A stretch of DNA of 51,907 nucleotides, taken from Gammaproteobacteria bacterium (lineage in GTDB: Bacteria > Pseudomonadota > Gammaproteobacteria > SZUA-229). The DNA lies in assembly GCA_026995045.1 (NCBI GenBank), contig JALWPK010000195.1:1-51907 (forward strand), given 5' to 3'. Positions 1-6,518 of this stretch are shown here, piece by piece. Below the pieces are notes generated by a model. It had not been told where the DNA came from. It did not search any database and was given only the letters and a program-made list of their open reading frames with translations. Position numbers and translations under genes: made by a program. Numbering within the stretch: position 1 is the stretch's first letter; every line of letters begins with the position of its first letter.

Positions 1-669
1 GCGCGCAAGCTCGACAAGATTACTTTCGAAGAAATGCTCGAGATGGCCAGTCTCGGCTCCAAAGTGCTGCAAATTCGCTCGGTCGAATTTGCCGGCAAAT
101 ACAATGTTCCCCTGCGCGTGCTGCATGCCTTCGAGGAAGGCGAGGGCACGCTCATAGCCCTGGAGGAAGACGACGTGGAACAGGCGTTAATATCCGGCAT
201 CGCGTTTAACCGCGACGAAGCCCAGCTCACCATCAACGGCGTGCCCGACCAGCCCGGCGTGGCCTCCAGGATTCTGGGGCCGATCACCGACGCCAACATC
301 GAAATCGACATGATTGTGCAGAACGTGGGCGAGGACGGCTGCACCGACTTCACTTTCACCGTGCACCGCAACGATTATGCGAAGGCGAAGCAACTGCTGG
401 AGCAGGTCGCCAGCGATCTGGGCGCCCGAAACGTGCAGGGCGATGACGCCATCGTCAAGATTTCGCTGGTTGGCGTGGGCATGCGCTCGCACGCCGGCAT
501 CGCCAGCACCATGTTCCAGACGCTGGCGGACGAGGGCATCAACATCCTGATGATTTCCACCTCCGAAATCAAGATTTCAGTTGTGGTTGAGGAGAAATAC
601 CTTGAACTGGGCGTGCGCAGTCTGCATGCTGCATTTGGACTGGATTCAAACGGACAAGTGGACAAATAA
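1..669 (+). CDS. lysC: Aspartate kinase, C-terminal part (cut by window start)
   Basis: Aspartokinase phosphorylates L-aspartate, the first step towards lysine, threonine and methionine, in the cytoplasm. The frame is open from base 1, so the true start lies outside the window; an internal ATG at 34 is not the start. The opening residues (RKLDKITFEEMLEMASLGSK) are the usual end of the catalytic amino-acid-kinase domain. Two ACT regulatory domains follow: one around TINGVPDQPGVASRILGPI, the second around ISLVGVGMRSHAGIASTMF with the allosteric-site-like ISTSEIKISVVV. About 222 residues are visible of an enzyme usually near 405-410. It lies directly upstream of csrA, an order common in gammaproteobacteria. 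Confidence 0.95.
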   Translation, partial: ARKLDKITFEEMLEMASLGSKVLQIRSVEFAGKYNVPLRVLHAFEEGEGTLIALEEDDVEQALISGIAFNRDEAQLTINGVPDQPGVASRILGPITDANIEIDMIVQNVGEDGCTDFTFTVHRNDYAKAKQLLEQVASDLGARNVQGDDAIVKISLVGVGMRSHAGIASTMFQTLADEGINILMISTSEIKISVVVEEKYLELGVRSLHAAFGLDSNGQVDK

Positions 670-680
670 TGACAAAAAAT

Positions 681-694
681 CCGGTATTTACCGG
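681..694. repeat. Short perfect inverted repeat after lysC
   Basis: CCGGTA-TT-TACCGG lies 11 bases after the lysC stop and is enclosed by a looser ATGACA/TGTCAT pair. No T-run follows, so it is a weak terminator candidate or a 3'-end stabilising hairpin. Confidence 0.4.
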
Positions 695-846
695 CCTGCA
701 TTTATGTCATAATTGTTAAATCTGGACGCGCCCGCTTCGACGCGACTGGATCGGCAATACCCATCGAAGCAAAACCGGGGGCGAATGAACTAATCGCGCT
801 GTTCTCTACTCCCAACCCTAAATCGCTCAAAACATGGAGATACATT

Positions 847-1035
847 ATGTTGATCTTGACTCGTCGCGTCGGTGAAACGCTGATGATCGGTGATGATGTA
901 ACCGTTACCGTGCTTGGTGTAAAAGGCAATCAGGTTCGCATTGGCATCAATGCGCCCAAAGACATTGCCGTGCATCGTGAAGAAATTTACGAACGCATCA
1001 AGGCCGAACAGGGTAATACTGCTACCGCTGAATAA
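847..1035 (+). CDS. csrA: Carbon storage regulator CsrA (RsmA)
   Basis: CsrA is a small dimeric RNA-binding protein that controls translation and stability of mRNAs with ANGGA motifs, often at ribosome binding sites. It commonly switches cells between motile and biofilm/EPS states. The 62-residue product matches the family along its length: [17 protein letters not shown] at the start, [19 protein letters not shown] in the RNA-binding region, and a short variable tail. A GGAG ribosome binding site sits at 836-839; it overlaps an ATGGA, the kind of site used in CsrA autoregulation, which is inference here. The EPS cluster downstream would be a natural target, but nothing in the sequence proves it. 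Confidence 0.97.
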   Translation: MLILTRRVGETLMIGDDVTVTVLGVKGNQVRIGINAPKDIAVHREEIYERIKAEQGNTATAE

Positions 1036-1051
1036 GCACTTTACCCGATTC

Positions 1052-1096
1052 AAGAAGACAGGTATGCTTCGCACGCTGTGCGAGCTCTGTCTTCTT
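1052..1096 (+). terminator. Hairpin terminator after csrA
   Basis: AAGAAGACAG (1052-1061) pairs perfectly with CTGTCTTCTT (1087-1096). An inner stem pairs GCTTCGCAC with GTGCGAGC. It starts 16 bases after the csrA stop. The T-rich 3' arm partly serves as the U-tract, so termination strength is uncertain. Confidence 0.6.
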
Positions 1097-1193
1097 GTCG
1101 TTTGGGGGCGGAAAAATCGCCATCACGCGCGACTGGAGCGCCGACCATGAGCATGGGTCGAAATCCACAACAAATGAGAAATACCGAGTTTTC

Positions 1194-1286
1194 GGAGAGC
1201 TGGCCGAGTGGCTGAAGGCGCTCCCCTGCTAAGGGAGTATGGGGTTTAAAGCCTCATCGAGGGTTCGAATCCCTCGCTCTCCGCCA
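1194..1286 (+). tRNA. tRNA-Ser (anticodon GCT)
   Basis: The acceptor stem GGAGAGC pairs with GCTCTCC, with discriminator G and encoded CCA at 1284-1286. The anticodon stem CTCCC/GGGAG holds loop CTGCTAA, so the anticodon is GCT at 1228-1230 and reads AGC/AGU. The long variable arm and T-arm GAGGG-TTCGAAT-CCCTC are typical of class II tRNA-Ser. The last 25 bases plus flank are duplicated at 1439-1463. Confidence 0.97.
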
Positions 1287-1330
1287 TCCTTTTCAAAGCA
1301 GGCTGTGTTAAAGCCTGCTTTGAAAAGGAT
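1286..1330 (+). terminator. Perfect 18-bp hairpin abutting the tRNA-Ser 3' end
   Basis: An 18-base arm beginning ATCCTTTTCAAAGCAGGC pairs perfectly with the arm ending at 1330. It begins at the final A of the tRNA CCA. No U-tract follows the 3' arm, so it may mark the end of the precursor or belong to the repeat system rather than act as a classical terminator. Confidence 0.6.
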
Positions 1331-1349
1331 AGAGGAGGGCGCGGCCCTG

Positions 1350-1463
1350 ATGAGAACCCTGGGTTCGACAAAATCGCCGGGAGTGATTTTGAACGCGCGC
1401 AGCGCGGCCCGAAGGGCGGAGGGCAGGATGCCCGGAGTAATCCCTCGCTCTCCGCCATCCTTT
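1350..1463 (+). repeat. tRNA-Ser tail cassette with four-hairpin core copy A
   Basis: A left arm ending in a T-loop-like GGTTCGA is followed by the 70-nt core (1369-1438) and then a 25-base copy of the tRNA-Ser 3' end (1439-1463). Core hairpins in order: AAAATCGC/GTGATTTT (one G-T pair), CGCGC/GCGCG, GCCC/GGGC around GAA, and GGGC/GCCC. The whole stretch between the two tRNAs has no credible protein gene. Confidence 0.8.
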
Positions 1464-1492
1464 CCAATCAGCTTTACTCAACACGTCACTGC

Positions 1493-1580
1493 CGTAGGAG
1501 TGGCTTCAGCCGCGAATGGCGCTATCCACAATCACCGAGCTGTCTGAAACTGTGTTTTCGCGACTGAAGTCGCTCCTACG
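1493..1580. repeat. Inverted pair of REP-like sequences (REPIN-like)
   Basis: CGTAGGAGTGGCTTCAGCCG followed by CGAA (1493-1516) faces its near-perfect reverse complement at 1557-1580, with 40 bases between. The head sequence GTAGGAG resembles extragenic palindromes of pseudomonads and relatives, which are mobilised by REP-associated transposases. A single further copy lies at 7901-7922. Confidence 0.75.
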
Positions 1581-1664
1581 GTAGCGATCCCTCGAAGTTG
1601 TCGCCACAAAGGTTGGTGGTGCAAAAAAACTTCTGGAAGCAAATGAACAAATCAATAAAAACCA

Positions 1665-1693
1665 TTGACCCAAACGCCCGAAAACCCCATAAT
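1665..1693 (+). promoter_or_regulatory. Sigma-70-type promoter of tRNA-Arg
   Basis: TTGACC (1665-1670), a 17-base spacer and CATAAT (1688-1693) lie 20 bases upstream of the tRNA. The bases after the -10 box are GC-rich (CACGCCCC), as in discriminators of stringently controlled stable-RNA promoters. Confidence 0.75.
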
Positions 1694-1713
1694 CACGCCC
1701 CTTTACAGAACAT

Positions 1714-1790
1714 GCGCCTGTAGCTCAGCTGGATAGAGTACTCGGCTACGAACCGAGCGGTCAGAGGTTCGAATCCTCTCAGGCGCGCCA
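1714..1790 (+). tRNA. tRNA-Arg (anticodon ACG)
   Basis: A complete 77-nt cloverleaf with encoded CCA. Acceptor GCGCCTG pairs with CAGGCGC, anticodon stem CTCGG with CCGAG, and T-arm AGAGG-TTCGAAT-CCTCT. The loop CTACGAA gives anticodon ACG at 1748-1750, normally edited to ICG to read CGU/CGC/CGA. Its last 22 bases with flank are duplicated at 1943-1964 and 2268-2289. Confidence 0.97.
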
Positions 1791-1791
1791 T

Positions 1792-1829
1792 CCATCAAAC
1801 AACCCGCCACCAGGCGGGTTTTTTGATGG
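1792..1829 (+). terminator. Intrinsic terminator of tRNA-Arg
   Basis: CCATCAAACAACCCGCC pairs with GGCGGGTTTTTTGATGG (one mismatch) around ACCA. The T-run lies in the 3' arm. Copies of this terminator follow each duplicated tRNA tail. Confidence 0.85.
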
Positions 1830-1835
1830 GGGGCG

Positions 1836-2006
1836 TGACTGAGCGATTTGATGAGAAGCTCCAGGTTCGACAAATTTGCCGGGAGCAAATTTGGACGCGC
1901 GCAGCGCGGCCCCGAAGGGGCGAAGGGCAGGAAGCCCGGAGCAATCCTCTCAGGCGCGCCATCCAACAAAACAACCCGCCGACAGGCGGGCTTTTTTGTT
2001 GGATGG
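1836..2006 (+). repeat. tRNA-Arg tail cassette 1 with core copy B and terminator copy
   Basis: The order is left arm GACTGAGCGATTTGATGAGA..GGTTCGA, core copy B (1871-1942), a 22-base tRNA-Arg tail copy (1943-1964) and a terminator-like hairpin (1959-2006). The first core stem reads CAAATTTGC/GCAAATTTG, whereas copies A, C, D and F read AAAATCGC-type stems: both arms have changed together. Confidence 0.85.
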
Positions 2007-2008
2007 TG

Positions 2009-2138
2009 TGACTGAGCGATTTGATGAGAAGCTCAAGGTTCGACAAAATCGCCGGGAGCGATTTTGAACGTGCGTAGCACGGCCCGAAGGGCGGAGGGCA
2101 AGGAAAGCCAGTAGTACAAAATCGCCGGGAGCGATTTT
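2009..2138 (+). repeat. Cassette 2: left arm, core copy C and partial copy D
   Basis: The left arm GACTGAGCGATTTGATGAGA..GGTTCGA repeats, then core copy C (2044 to about 2115) with a degenerate right end. Partial copy D keeps only the first hairpin, AAAATCGC-CGGGA-GCGATTTT (2118-2138). In copy C the second hairpin is CGTGC-GTA-GCACG in place of CGCGC-GCA-GCGCG, a compensated change. Confidence 0.75.
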
Positions 2139-2171
2139 ATTCGCCACATCCCTGTTGCTCACCCTACAGGC

Positions 2172-2320
2172 CATCCGCAAAAGCGCGGATGTTCAAAATT
2201 GTTCCAGACAATTTTAGTGGACGCGCGCCGCGCGGCCCCGCAGGGGCGGAGGGCAGGAGCCCGGAGCAATCCTCTCAGGCGCGCCATCCAACAAACAACC
2301 CGCCGTCAGGCGGGTTTTTT
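2172..2320 (+). repeat. Cassette 3: core copy E, second tRNA-Arg tail copy and terminator
   Basis: A CATCCGC/GCGGATG hairpin (2172-2191) leads into core copy E (2194-2267). A 22-base tRNA-Arg tail copy (2268-2289) and a terminator AACCCGCC/GGCGGGTT with T6 (2297-2320) follow. The first stem of copy E is AAAATTGT/ACAATTTT with loop TCCAG, the most diverged copy and still fully paired. Confidence 0.8.
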
Positions 2321-2532
2321 GATGGGAAGCGGTCATGTCAACAGAATTATCCGCAGGGAATACCGGATTCCTTGAGCGATGCAGCGAGCCAACATCGCCC
2401 AACCGTTCATTTCCGCACAAAAGCGGTATTTCCTGTCGAGAATTCAACAGGTTCGGCCATTTATTAGAAAATTCTTTCCTTTAGGCATTAACGCAAGTAA
2501 CAGCCACATATTTGAACTAAAATTGCTTCTAT

Positions 2533-2571
2533 ACACATCGGTATCAGGCAGTTGGCTGACCGGTGTTTTTA
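2533..2571 (+). terminator. Possible leader attenuator before the EPS genes
   Basis: ACAC..CGG..TCAG (2533-2547) pairs with CTGACCGGTGT (2556-2566) with two 2-nt bulges, followed by TTTTT. The same ACACAT can instead pair with ATGTGT (2573-2578) next to the manC ribosome binding site, giving two exclusive folds. No JUMPstart/ops sequence was recognised. The stretch 2321-2532 before it shows no clear gene or promoter. Confidence 0.4.
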
Positions 2572-2588
2572 TATGTGTGGAGAAATGA

Positions 2589-4004
2589 ATGCTAATACCT
2601 GTCGTGTTGTCGGGTGGCTCGGGTACGCGCCTGTGGCCGCTGTCTCGCAAAATGCACCCCAAGCAACTGTTGCCGCTGATTGACGATAACTCCTTGTTGC
2701 AAAACACATTATCCCGTTTTTCAGCGATTGATGTGGAGCACGCCATTGTGGTGTGCAACGAGGATTACCGCTTTATGGTGGCGGAGCAGGTGCGCCAGGT
2801 GTGCCCCTATGACACCTCTATCATTCTCGAGCCGGCTGGCCGCAATACCGCGCCCGCGATTGCGCTGGCGGCGATTCGCGCCCGTCAGATTGACGAAAAC
2901 GCGCAGATGATCGTGCTGCCCGCCGATCACGATATCCGCAAGGTCGACAGTTTTCTGCGGGCGGTGCAAACCGCTGCGGCCGTGTGTGATGACGATCGCA
3001 TCGCTACCTTCGGCATTGTGCCGAACCGCCCGGAAACCGGTTTTGGTTATATCAAGGCGGGCGCGCCGTTAAATGAATCAGTCTACGCCATCGAGGCGTT
3101 TGTGGAAAAACCCGACCGGGCCACCGCCCAGGCCTACCTGGATGAAGGCGGTTATTACTGGAACAGCGGCATGTTCATGTTCAAGGCCTCAACCTACCTG
3201 GATGCGCTGGAGCGTTATGCGCCGGAAATGAAACAGTGCTGCGACGCCGCCATGCAAAAAGCAGTCGAAGACATGGATTTTCTGCGCGTTGACAAGGAAA
3301 CATTTGAAGCCTGTCCGTCAGACTCGATTGATTACGCGGTGATGGAAAAAGCGGACAACACCGTCGTGATTCCGGTCGATATCGGCTGGAGCGATGTCGG
3401 CTCGTTCTCGGCGCTGTATGACATTAACGACAAGGACGAAAGCGGCAACGCGGTGATTGGCGATGTCATCAGCCACAACACCACCAACTGCTATTTGCGC
3501 GCCAACGACAAGGTGCTCGTGGGCCTCGGCATCGACAACCTGGTGGTGGTCGACACCGACGATGCACTGTTGGTCGCCAACAAGGACTGTGTGCAGGACA
3601 TAAAAGGCGTGGTGGAAGAATTGCTGCGAAACGACCGCGAGGAAGCGCTGCTGCACAAAAAAGTCTGCCGCCCCTGGGGATGTTACCAGGGCATCGACGC
3701 GGCGGAAGGTTTTCAGGTCAAGCGCATCACGGTCAAGCCGGGCGCGACCCTGTCGCTACAAATGCACCATCATCGTGCCGAGCACTGGGTGATTGTCAGC
3801 GGCACCGCCAAAATCACCCGCGGCGATGAAGTTTTTACCCTGTACGAAAATGAATCCACCTTTATCCCGCTGGGCACCACGCACCGGCTGGAAAACATCG
3901 GCAAGATTCCGCTGGAATTAATTGAAGTGCAAACCGGCAGTTACCTCGGCGAGGATGACATCGTGCGGTTTGATGACGTTTACGGAAGAAAGGATAGTAA
4001 ATGA
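2589..4004 (+). CDS. manC: Mannose-1-phosphate guanylyltransferase / mannose-6-phosphate isomerase
   Basis: This bifunctional enzyme makes GDP-mannose from mannose-1-P and GTP, and its isomerase domain links fructose-6-P to mannose-6-P. The N-terminal nucleotidyltransferase carries the signature LSGGSGTRLWPLSRK followed by HPKQLLPL, and FVEKP with YYWNSGMF. The C-terminal type II isomerase cupin shows QMHHHRAEHWVIVSGTA and the metal-site histidines. Length 471 residues is usual for ManC/AlgA/CpsB. The start is chosen because GGAG (2579-2582) is six bases upstream of ATG; the ATG at 2585 is in another frame. It is the first gene of the EPS block and overlaps the next gene by 4 bases. GDP-mannose also feeds the gmd/fcl pair at 9055-11241. 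Confidence 0.95.
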   Translation: MLIPVVLSGGSGTRLWPLSRKMHPKQLLPLIDDNSLLQNTLSRFSAIDVEHAIVVCNEDYRFMVAEQVRQVCPYDTSIILEPAGRNTAPAIALAAIRARQIDENAQMIVLPADHDIRKVDSFLRAVQTAAAVCDDDRIATFGIVPNRPETGFGYIKAGAPLNESVYAIEAFVEKPDRATAQAYLDEGGYYWNSGMFMFKASTYLDALERYAPEMKQCCDAAMQKAVEDMDFLRVDKETFEACPSDSIDYAVMEKADNTVVIPVDIGWSDVGSFSALYDINDKDESGNAVIGDVISHNTTNCYLRANDKVLVGLGIDNLVVVDTDDALLVANKDCVQDIKGVVEELLRNDREEALLHKKVCRPWGCYQGIDAAEGFQVKRITVKPGATLSLQMHHHRAEHWVIVSGTAKITRGDEVFTLYENESTFIPLGTTHRLENIGKIPLELIEVQTGSYLGEDDIVRFDDVYGRKDSK

Positions 4005-4918
4005 AAGCACTGGTAACAGGCGGCGCCGGTTTTATCGGCTCACACATTACAGAACGGCTGCTCAATGACGGACACGAGGTGGTGGTGCTGGATGATTTTT
4101 CCACCGGCCACCGTCACAATCTGCCCGAACATGACAAGCTGAGCGTCGTCGAAGGCGACATCCGCAACATGCAAACGGTTGAAGATTGCATGCAGGGCGT
4201 CAACTGGGTATTCCACAAGGCAGCGGTCGCCTCGGTGCCAAAAACGGTGAACGACCCGGTCGGCAGTAGCGCGGCCAACTACCAGGGCACGCTGCATATT
4301 CTCGAAGCGGCCCGGCAGAACAAGGTTGATCGTGTCGTGTTCGCTTCCAGCGCCGCCCTGTATGGCGATGAACCCACTCTGCCGAAACAGGAAGACATGC
4401 TGCCGGTGACATTGTCGCCCTATGCGGTCGACAAGCTGGCCTCGGAGTACGCCTGCGGCGTGTACACAAAGCTGTATGGTTTGAAAACCGTGGCCCTGCG
4501 CTATTTCAATGTATACGGGCCGCGCCAGGATCCGTCATCGCCTTATTCCGGTGTGATTTCCATCTTTGCCGACCGTCTCAGCAAACAGCAAATGCCCACC
4601 ATATTCGGTGATGGCGAACAGACGCGCGATTTTGTGTTTGTCACCGATGTGGTCGAAGCCAACATGCAGGCGGTGCTGCGCGATGAGCCGGTCGGTCAGT
4701 ACATGAATATCGCCACCGGCCACCAGATTACGCTGAATGAGCTGTTGCAGGTGTTCTGCGAGTTGTATCAGCTGGAATGCAAGCCCGAATATGGCGAACC
4801 ACGGCAGGGTGACATTAAAGAATCTTACGCCAACATCGAGCGCGCCAGCAAACTGCTGGCATGGCAGCCTGAAGTGGCGCTGCACGATGGCCTGAAATTA
4901 CTTTGCGAGAGTTTGTGA
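4001..4918 (+). CDS. Extended SDR nucleotide-sugar epimerase (UDP-HexNAc 4-epimerase-like)
   Basis: An NAD-dependent sugar-nucleotide epimerase of the GalE/WbpP/TviC type. The N-terminal NAD motif is [16 protein letters not shown] and the catalytic pair is YxxxK in YAVDKLASE, with [20 protein letters not shown] in the substrate region. At 305 residues it is a complete extended SDR. Its ATG overlaps the manC stop (ATGA), indicating translational coupling. It is followed directly by a WbpA/TviB-like dehydrogenase; that pairing, known from Vi antigen and Pseudomonas O6 loci, suggests UDP-GlcNAc/GalNAc (or the acids) as substrate. Exact sugar specificity cannot be read from the sequence. Confidence 0.85.
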   Translation: MKALVTGGAGFIGSHITERLLNDGHEVVVLDDFSTGHRHNLPEHDKLSVVEGDIRNMQTVEDCMQGVNWVFHKAAVASVPKTVNDPVGSSAANYQGTLHILEAARQNKVDRVVFASSAALYGDEPTLPKQEDMLPVTLSPYAVDKLASEYACGVYTKLYGLKTVALRYFNVYGPRQDPSSPYSGVISIFADRLSKQQMPTIFGDGEQTRDFVFVTDVVEANMQAVLRDEPVGQYMNIATGHQITLNELLQVFCELYQLECKPEYGEPRQGDIKESYANIERASKLLAWQPEVALHDGLKLLCESL

Positions 4919-4926
4919 GTCGATAC

Positions 4927-6234
4927 ATGGAAAACAGGGAATTGATCGAAAAACTGAATAACAACACGGCAGTCATCGGCATTGTCGGTCTGGGTTATGT
5001 CGGCATACCACTGGCGTTGCGCTATGCCGAGGTCGGCTACAAGGTGCTGGGGCTGGATATCGATGCCGACAAGGCGGAAAAAATTGCCGCCGGTAAAACC
5101 TACATCAAGCACATTCCCGATGAGGCAATACAAAAAGCGGTCGAGCAGGGTTTTGAAGCCAGCACCGATTTTTCCCGCGCCGCTGAAGCCGACGCGTTGA
5201 TTCTTTGCGTGCCGACACCGCTGGATGCCCACCGCGAGCCTGATTTGAGTTTTGTGCTCAACACCATGGAGAGCCTGTTGCCGTATCTGCGCGAGGGGCA
5301 GGTGGTGTCGCTGGAAAGCACCACCTATCCCGGCACCACCGACGAAGAGCTGAAACCACGTATTGAAAGCACGGGCCTGCAGGTGGGCAAGGATGTGTTT
5401 CTGGTGTACTCACCGGAGCGTGAAGACCCTGGCAACCCCGACTTTACCACCCGCACCATTCCCAAAGTGTGCGGCGGCGACACGGATGCCTGCCAGCAGG
5501 TGGGTGTCGCGCTTTACGAACAGGTCATCGACAGGGTGGTGACGGTGAGTTCCACCCGCGCCGCAGAAATGACCAAGTTGCTGGAAAATATCCATCGTGC
5601 GGTTAACATCGGTCTGGTCAACGAAATGAAAATCGTGGCTGACAGAATGGGGATTGATATCTACGAAGTTATCAATGCCGCCGCCACCAAACCGTTCGGT
5701 TTTGTGCCGTATTATCCCGGTCCTGGCCTCGGTGGGCACTGTATTCCGATCGACCCGTTTTATCTCACCTGGAAGGCGCGCGAATATGGCGTCAATACGC
5801 GATTCATCGAGCTGGCGGGCGAGGTCAACAGCGCCATGCCAGAGTACGTTGTCAGCAAGGTGGTGCATGGCCTTAACCAGCACAAAAAGGCTATCAATGG
5901 CAGCCGCATATTGATGCTGGGCATTGCCTACAAAAAGAATGTCGATGACATGCGCGAATCACCCTCGGTCGAAATCATGCAGCAAATGCAGCAGTTGGGC
6001 GCAGTGGTGGAATATTCCGACCCCTATGTGCCCGTGTTCCCCAAAATGCGCCGCTACCGGTTTGACTTGCAAAGTGTCGAGCTGAGTGCGGAAGCCCTCA
6101 AGGCGTATGACTGCGTAGTGATTGGCGCCAATCATGATGACTTTGATTATGATCTGATTGAATCCAGCGCCAGCCTGATTGTTGACACCCGCGGTGTGTA
6201 CAAGGGTAGGCGAGAGAATGTTGTGCAGGCGTAG
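4927..6234 (+). CDS. UDP-N-acetylhexosamine 6-dehydrogenase-like (WbpA/TviB family)
   Basis: A nucleotide-sugar dehydrogenase performing the two-step NAD-dependent oxidation of C6 to a carboxylate. The NAD site is [16 protein letters not shown]. The catalytic cysteine lies in [20 protein letters not shown], the form typical of UDP-HexNAc dehydrogenases rather than UDP-glucose dehydrogenase. Middle and C-terminal UDP-binding domains are complete ([12 protein letters not shown]). ATG 4927 is preferred over the in-frame TTG at 4903, which would overlap the previous gene by 16 bases; GTGAG lies about 8 bases before the ATG. The product with the preceding epimerase would be UDP-GlcNAcA or UDP-GalNAcA, an acidic building block. 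Confidence 0.88.
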   Translation: MENRELIEKLNNNTAVIGIVGLGYVGIPLALRYAEVGYKVLGLDIDADKAEKIAAGKTYIKHIPDEAIQKAVEQGFEASTDFSRAAEADALILCVPTPLDAHREPDLSFVLNTMESLLPYLREGQVVSLESTTYPGTTDEELKPRIESTGLQVGKDVFLVYSPEREDPGNPDFTTRTIPKVCGGDTDACQQVGVALYEQVIDRVVTVSSTRAAEMTKLLENIHRAVNIGLVNEMKIVADRMGIDIYEVINAAATKPFGFVPYYPGPGLGGHCIPIDPFYLTWKAREYGVNTRFIELAGEVNSAMPEYVVSKVVHGLNQHKKAINGSRILMLGIAYKKNVDDMRESPSVEIMQQMQQLGAVVEYSDPYVPVFPKMRRYRFDLQSVELSAEALKAYDCVVIGANHDDFDYDLIESSASLIVDTRGVYKGRRENVVQA

Positions 6235-6264
6235 CCAGGGGTGTTGATGAGTAGTCAAAACAGG

Positions 6265-6462
6265 ATTGCCGCGTCGCAAGAAATGCCAATCGCAATGGCA
6301 ATTAGTAATCCGTCATTACGACAAAATCGCCTGGAGCGATTTTGAACGCGCATCGCGCGGCCCAAAGGGCGGAAGGCAGGATGCCTGAAGTAACGCAGCG
6401 AAGCAATCTCGAGAAACAGGTTGTGGGTTTGCCGCGTCGCAAAAAGCGCTCCTCGCAATGAC
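6265..6462. repeat. Interspersed palindromic repeat pair with inserted core copy F
   Basis: This non-coding gap (6235-6518) holds a GTCATTACGA...CAGCGAAGCAATCTCGAG repeat (6312-6413) and its inverted partner TTGCCGCGTCGC..CTCGCAATGAC (6429-6462), plus a partial copy ATTGCCGCGTCGC at 6265-6277. The first repeat is interrupted after CATTACGA by the four-hairpin core copy F (6322-6391), whose first stem is AAAATCGC/GCGATTTT. An uninterrupted copy is at 7837-7867. The repeat family (CATTGCGAG..GCAATCT) is of a type scattered in many proteobacterial genomes. Confidence 0.75.
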
Positions 6463-6518
6463 AGTGCGCTTGGCATTTGGTTGTTATTGATTATGGTTAT
6501 TAAGTTACAGGAAAACAC

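Noticed and set aside
1286-2320. CRISPR array
   Set aside because: Repeats are few, unequal in length and spacing, include tRNA tails, and no cas genes are present.
1239-2467. Open frames of 60-100 codons across the tRNA-repeat array on both strands
   Set aside because: They run through tRNA genes, terminators and hairpin repeats. Peptides such as GFEPSMRL and APERIRTSDRSV are antisense readings of tRNA-Ser and tRNA-Arg, a well-known source of false proteins.
1194-2588. Integrated prophage or integrative element at the tRNAs
   Set aside because: The tRNA tail copies look att-like, but no integrase, excisionase or phage gene lies between or near them, and the intervals are too short to hold one.
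4903-4926. TTG start eight codons upstream for the WbpA-like dehydrogenase
   Set aside because: It adds residues not typical of the family and enlarges overlap with the previous gene; ATG 4927 with GTGAG upstream fits better.
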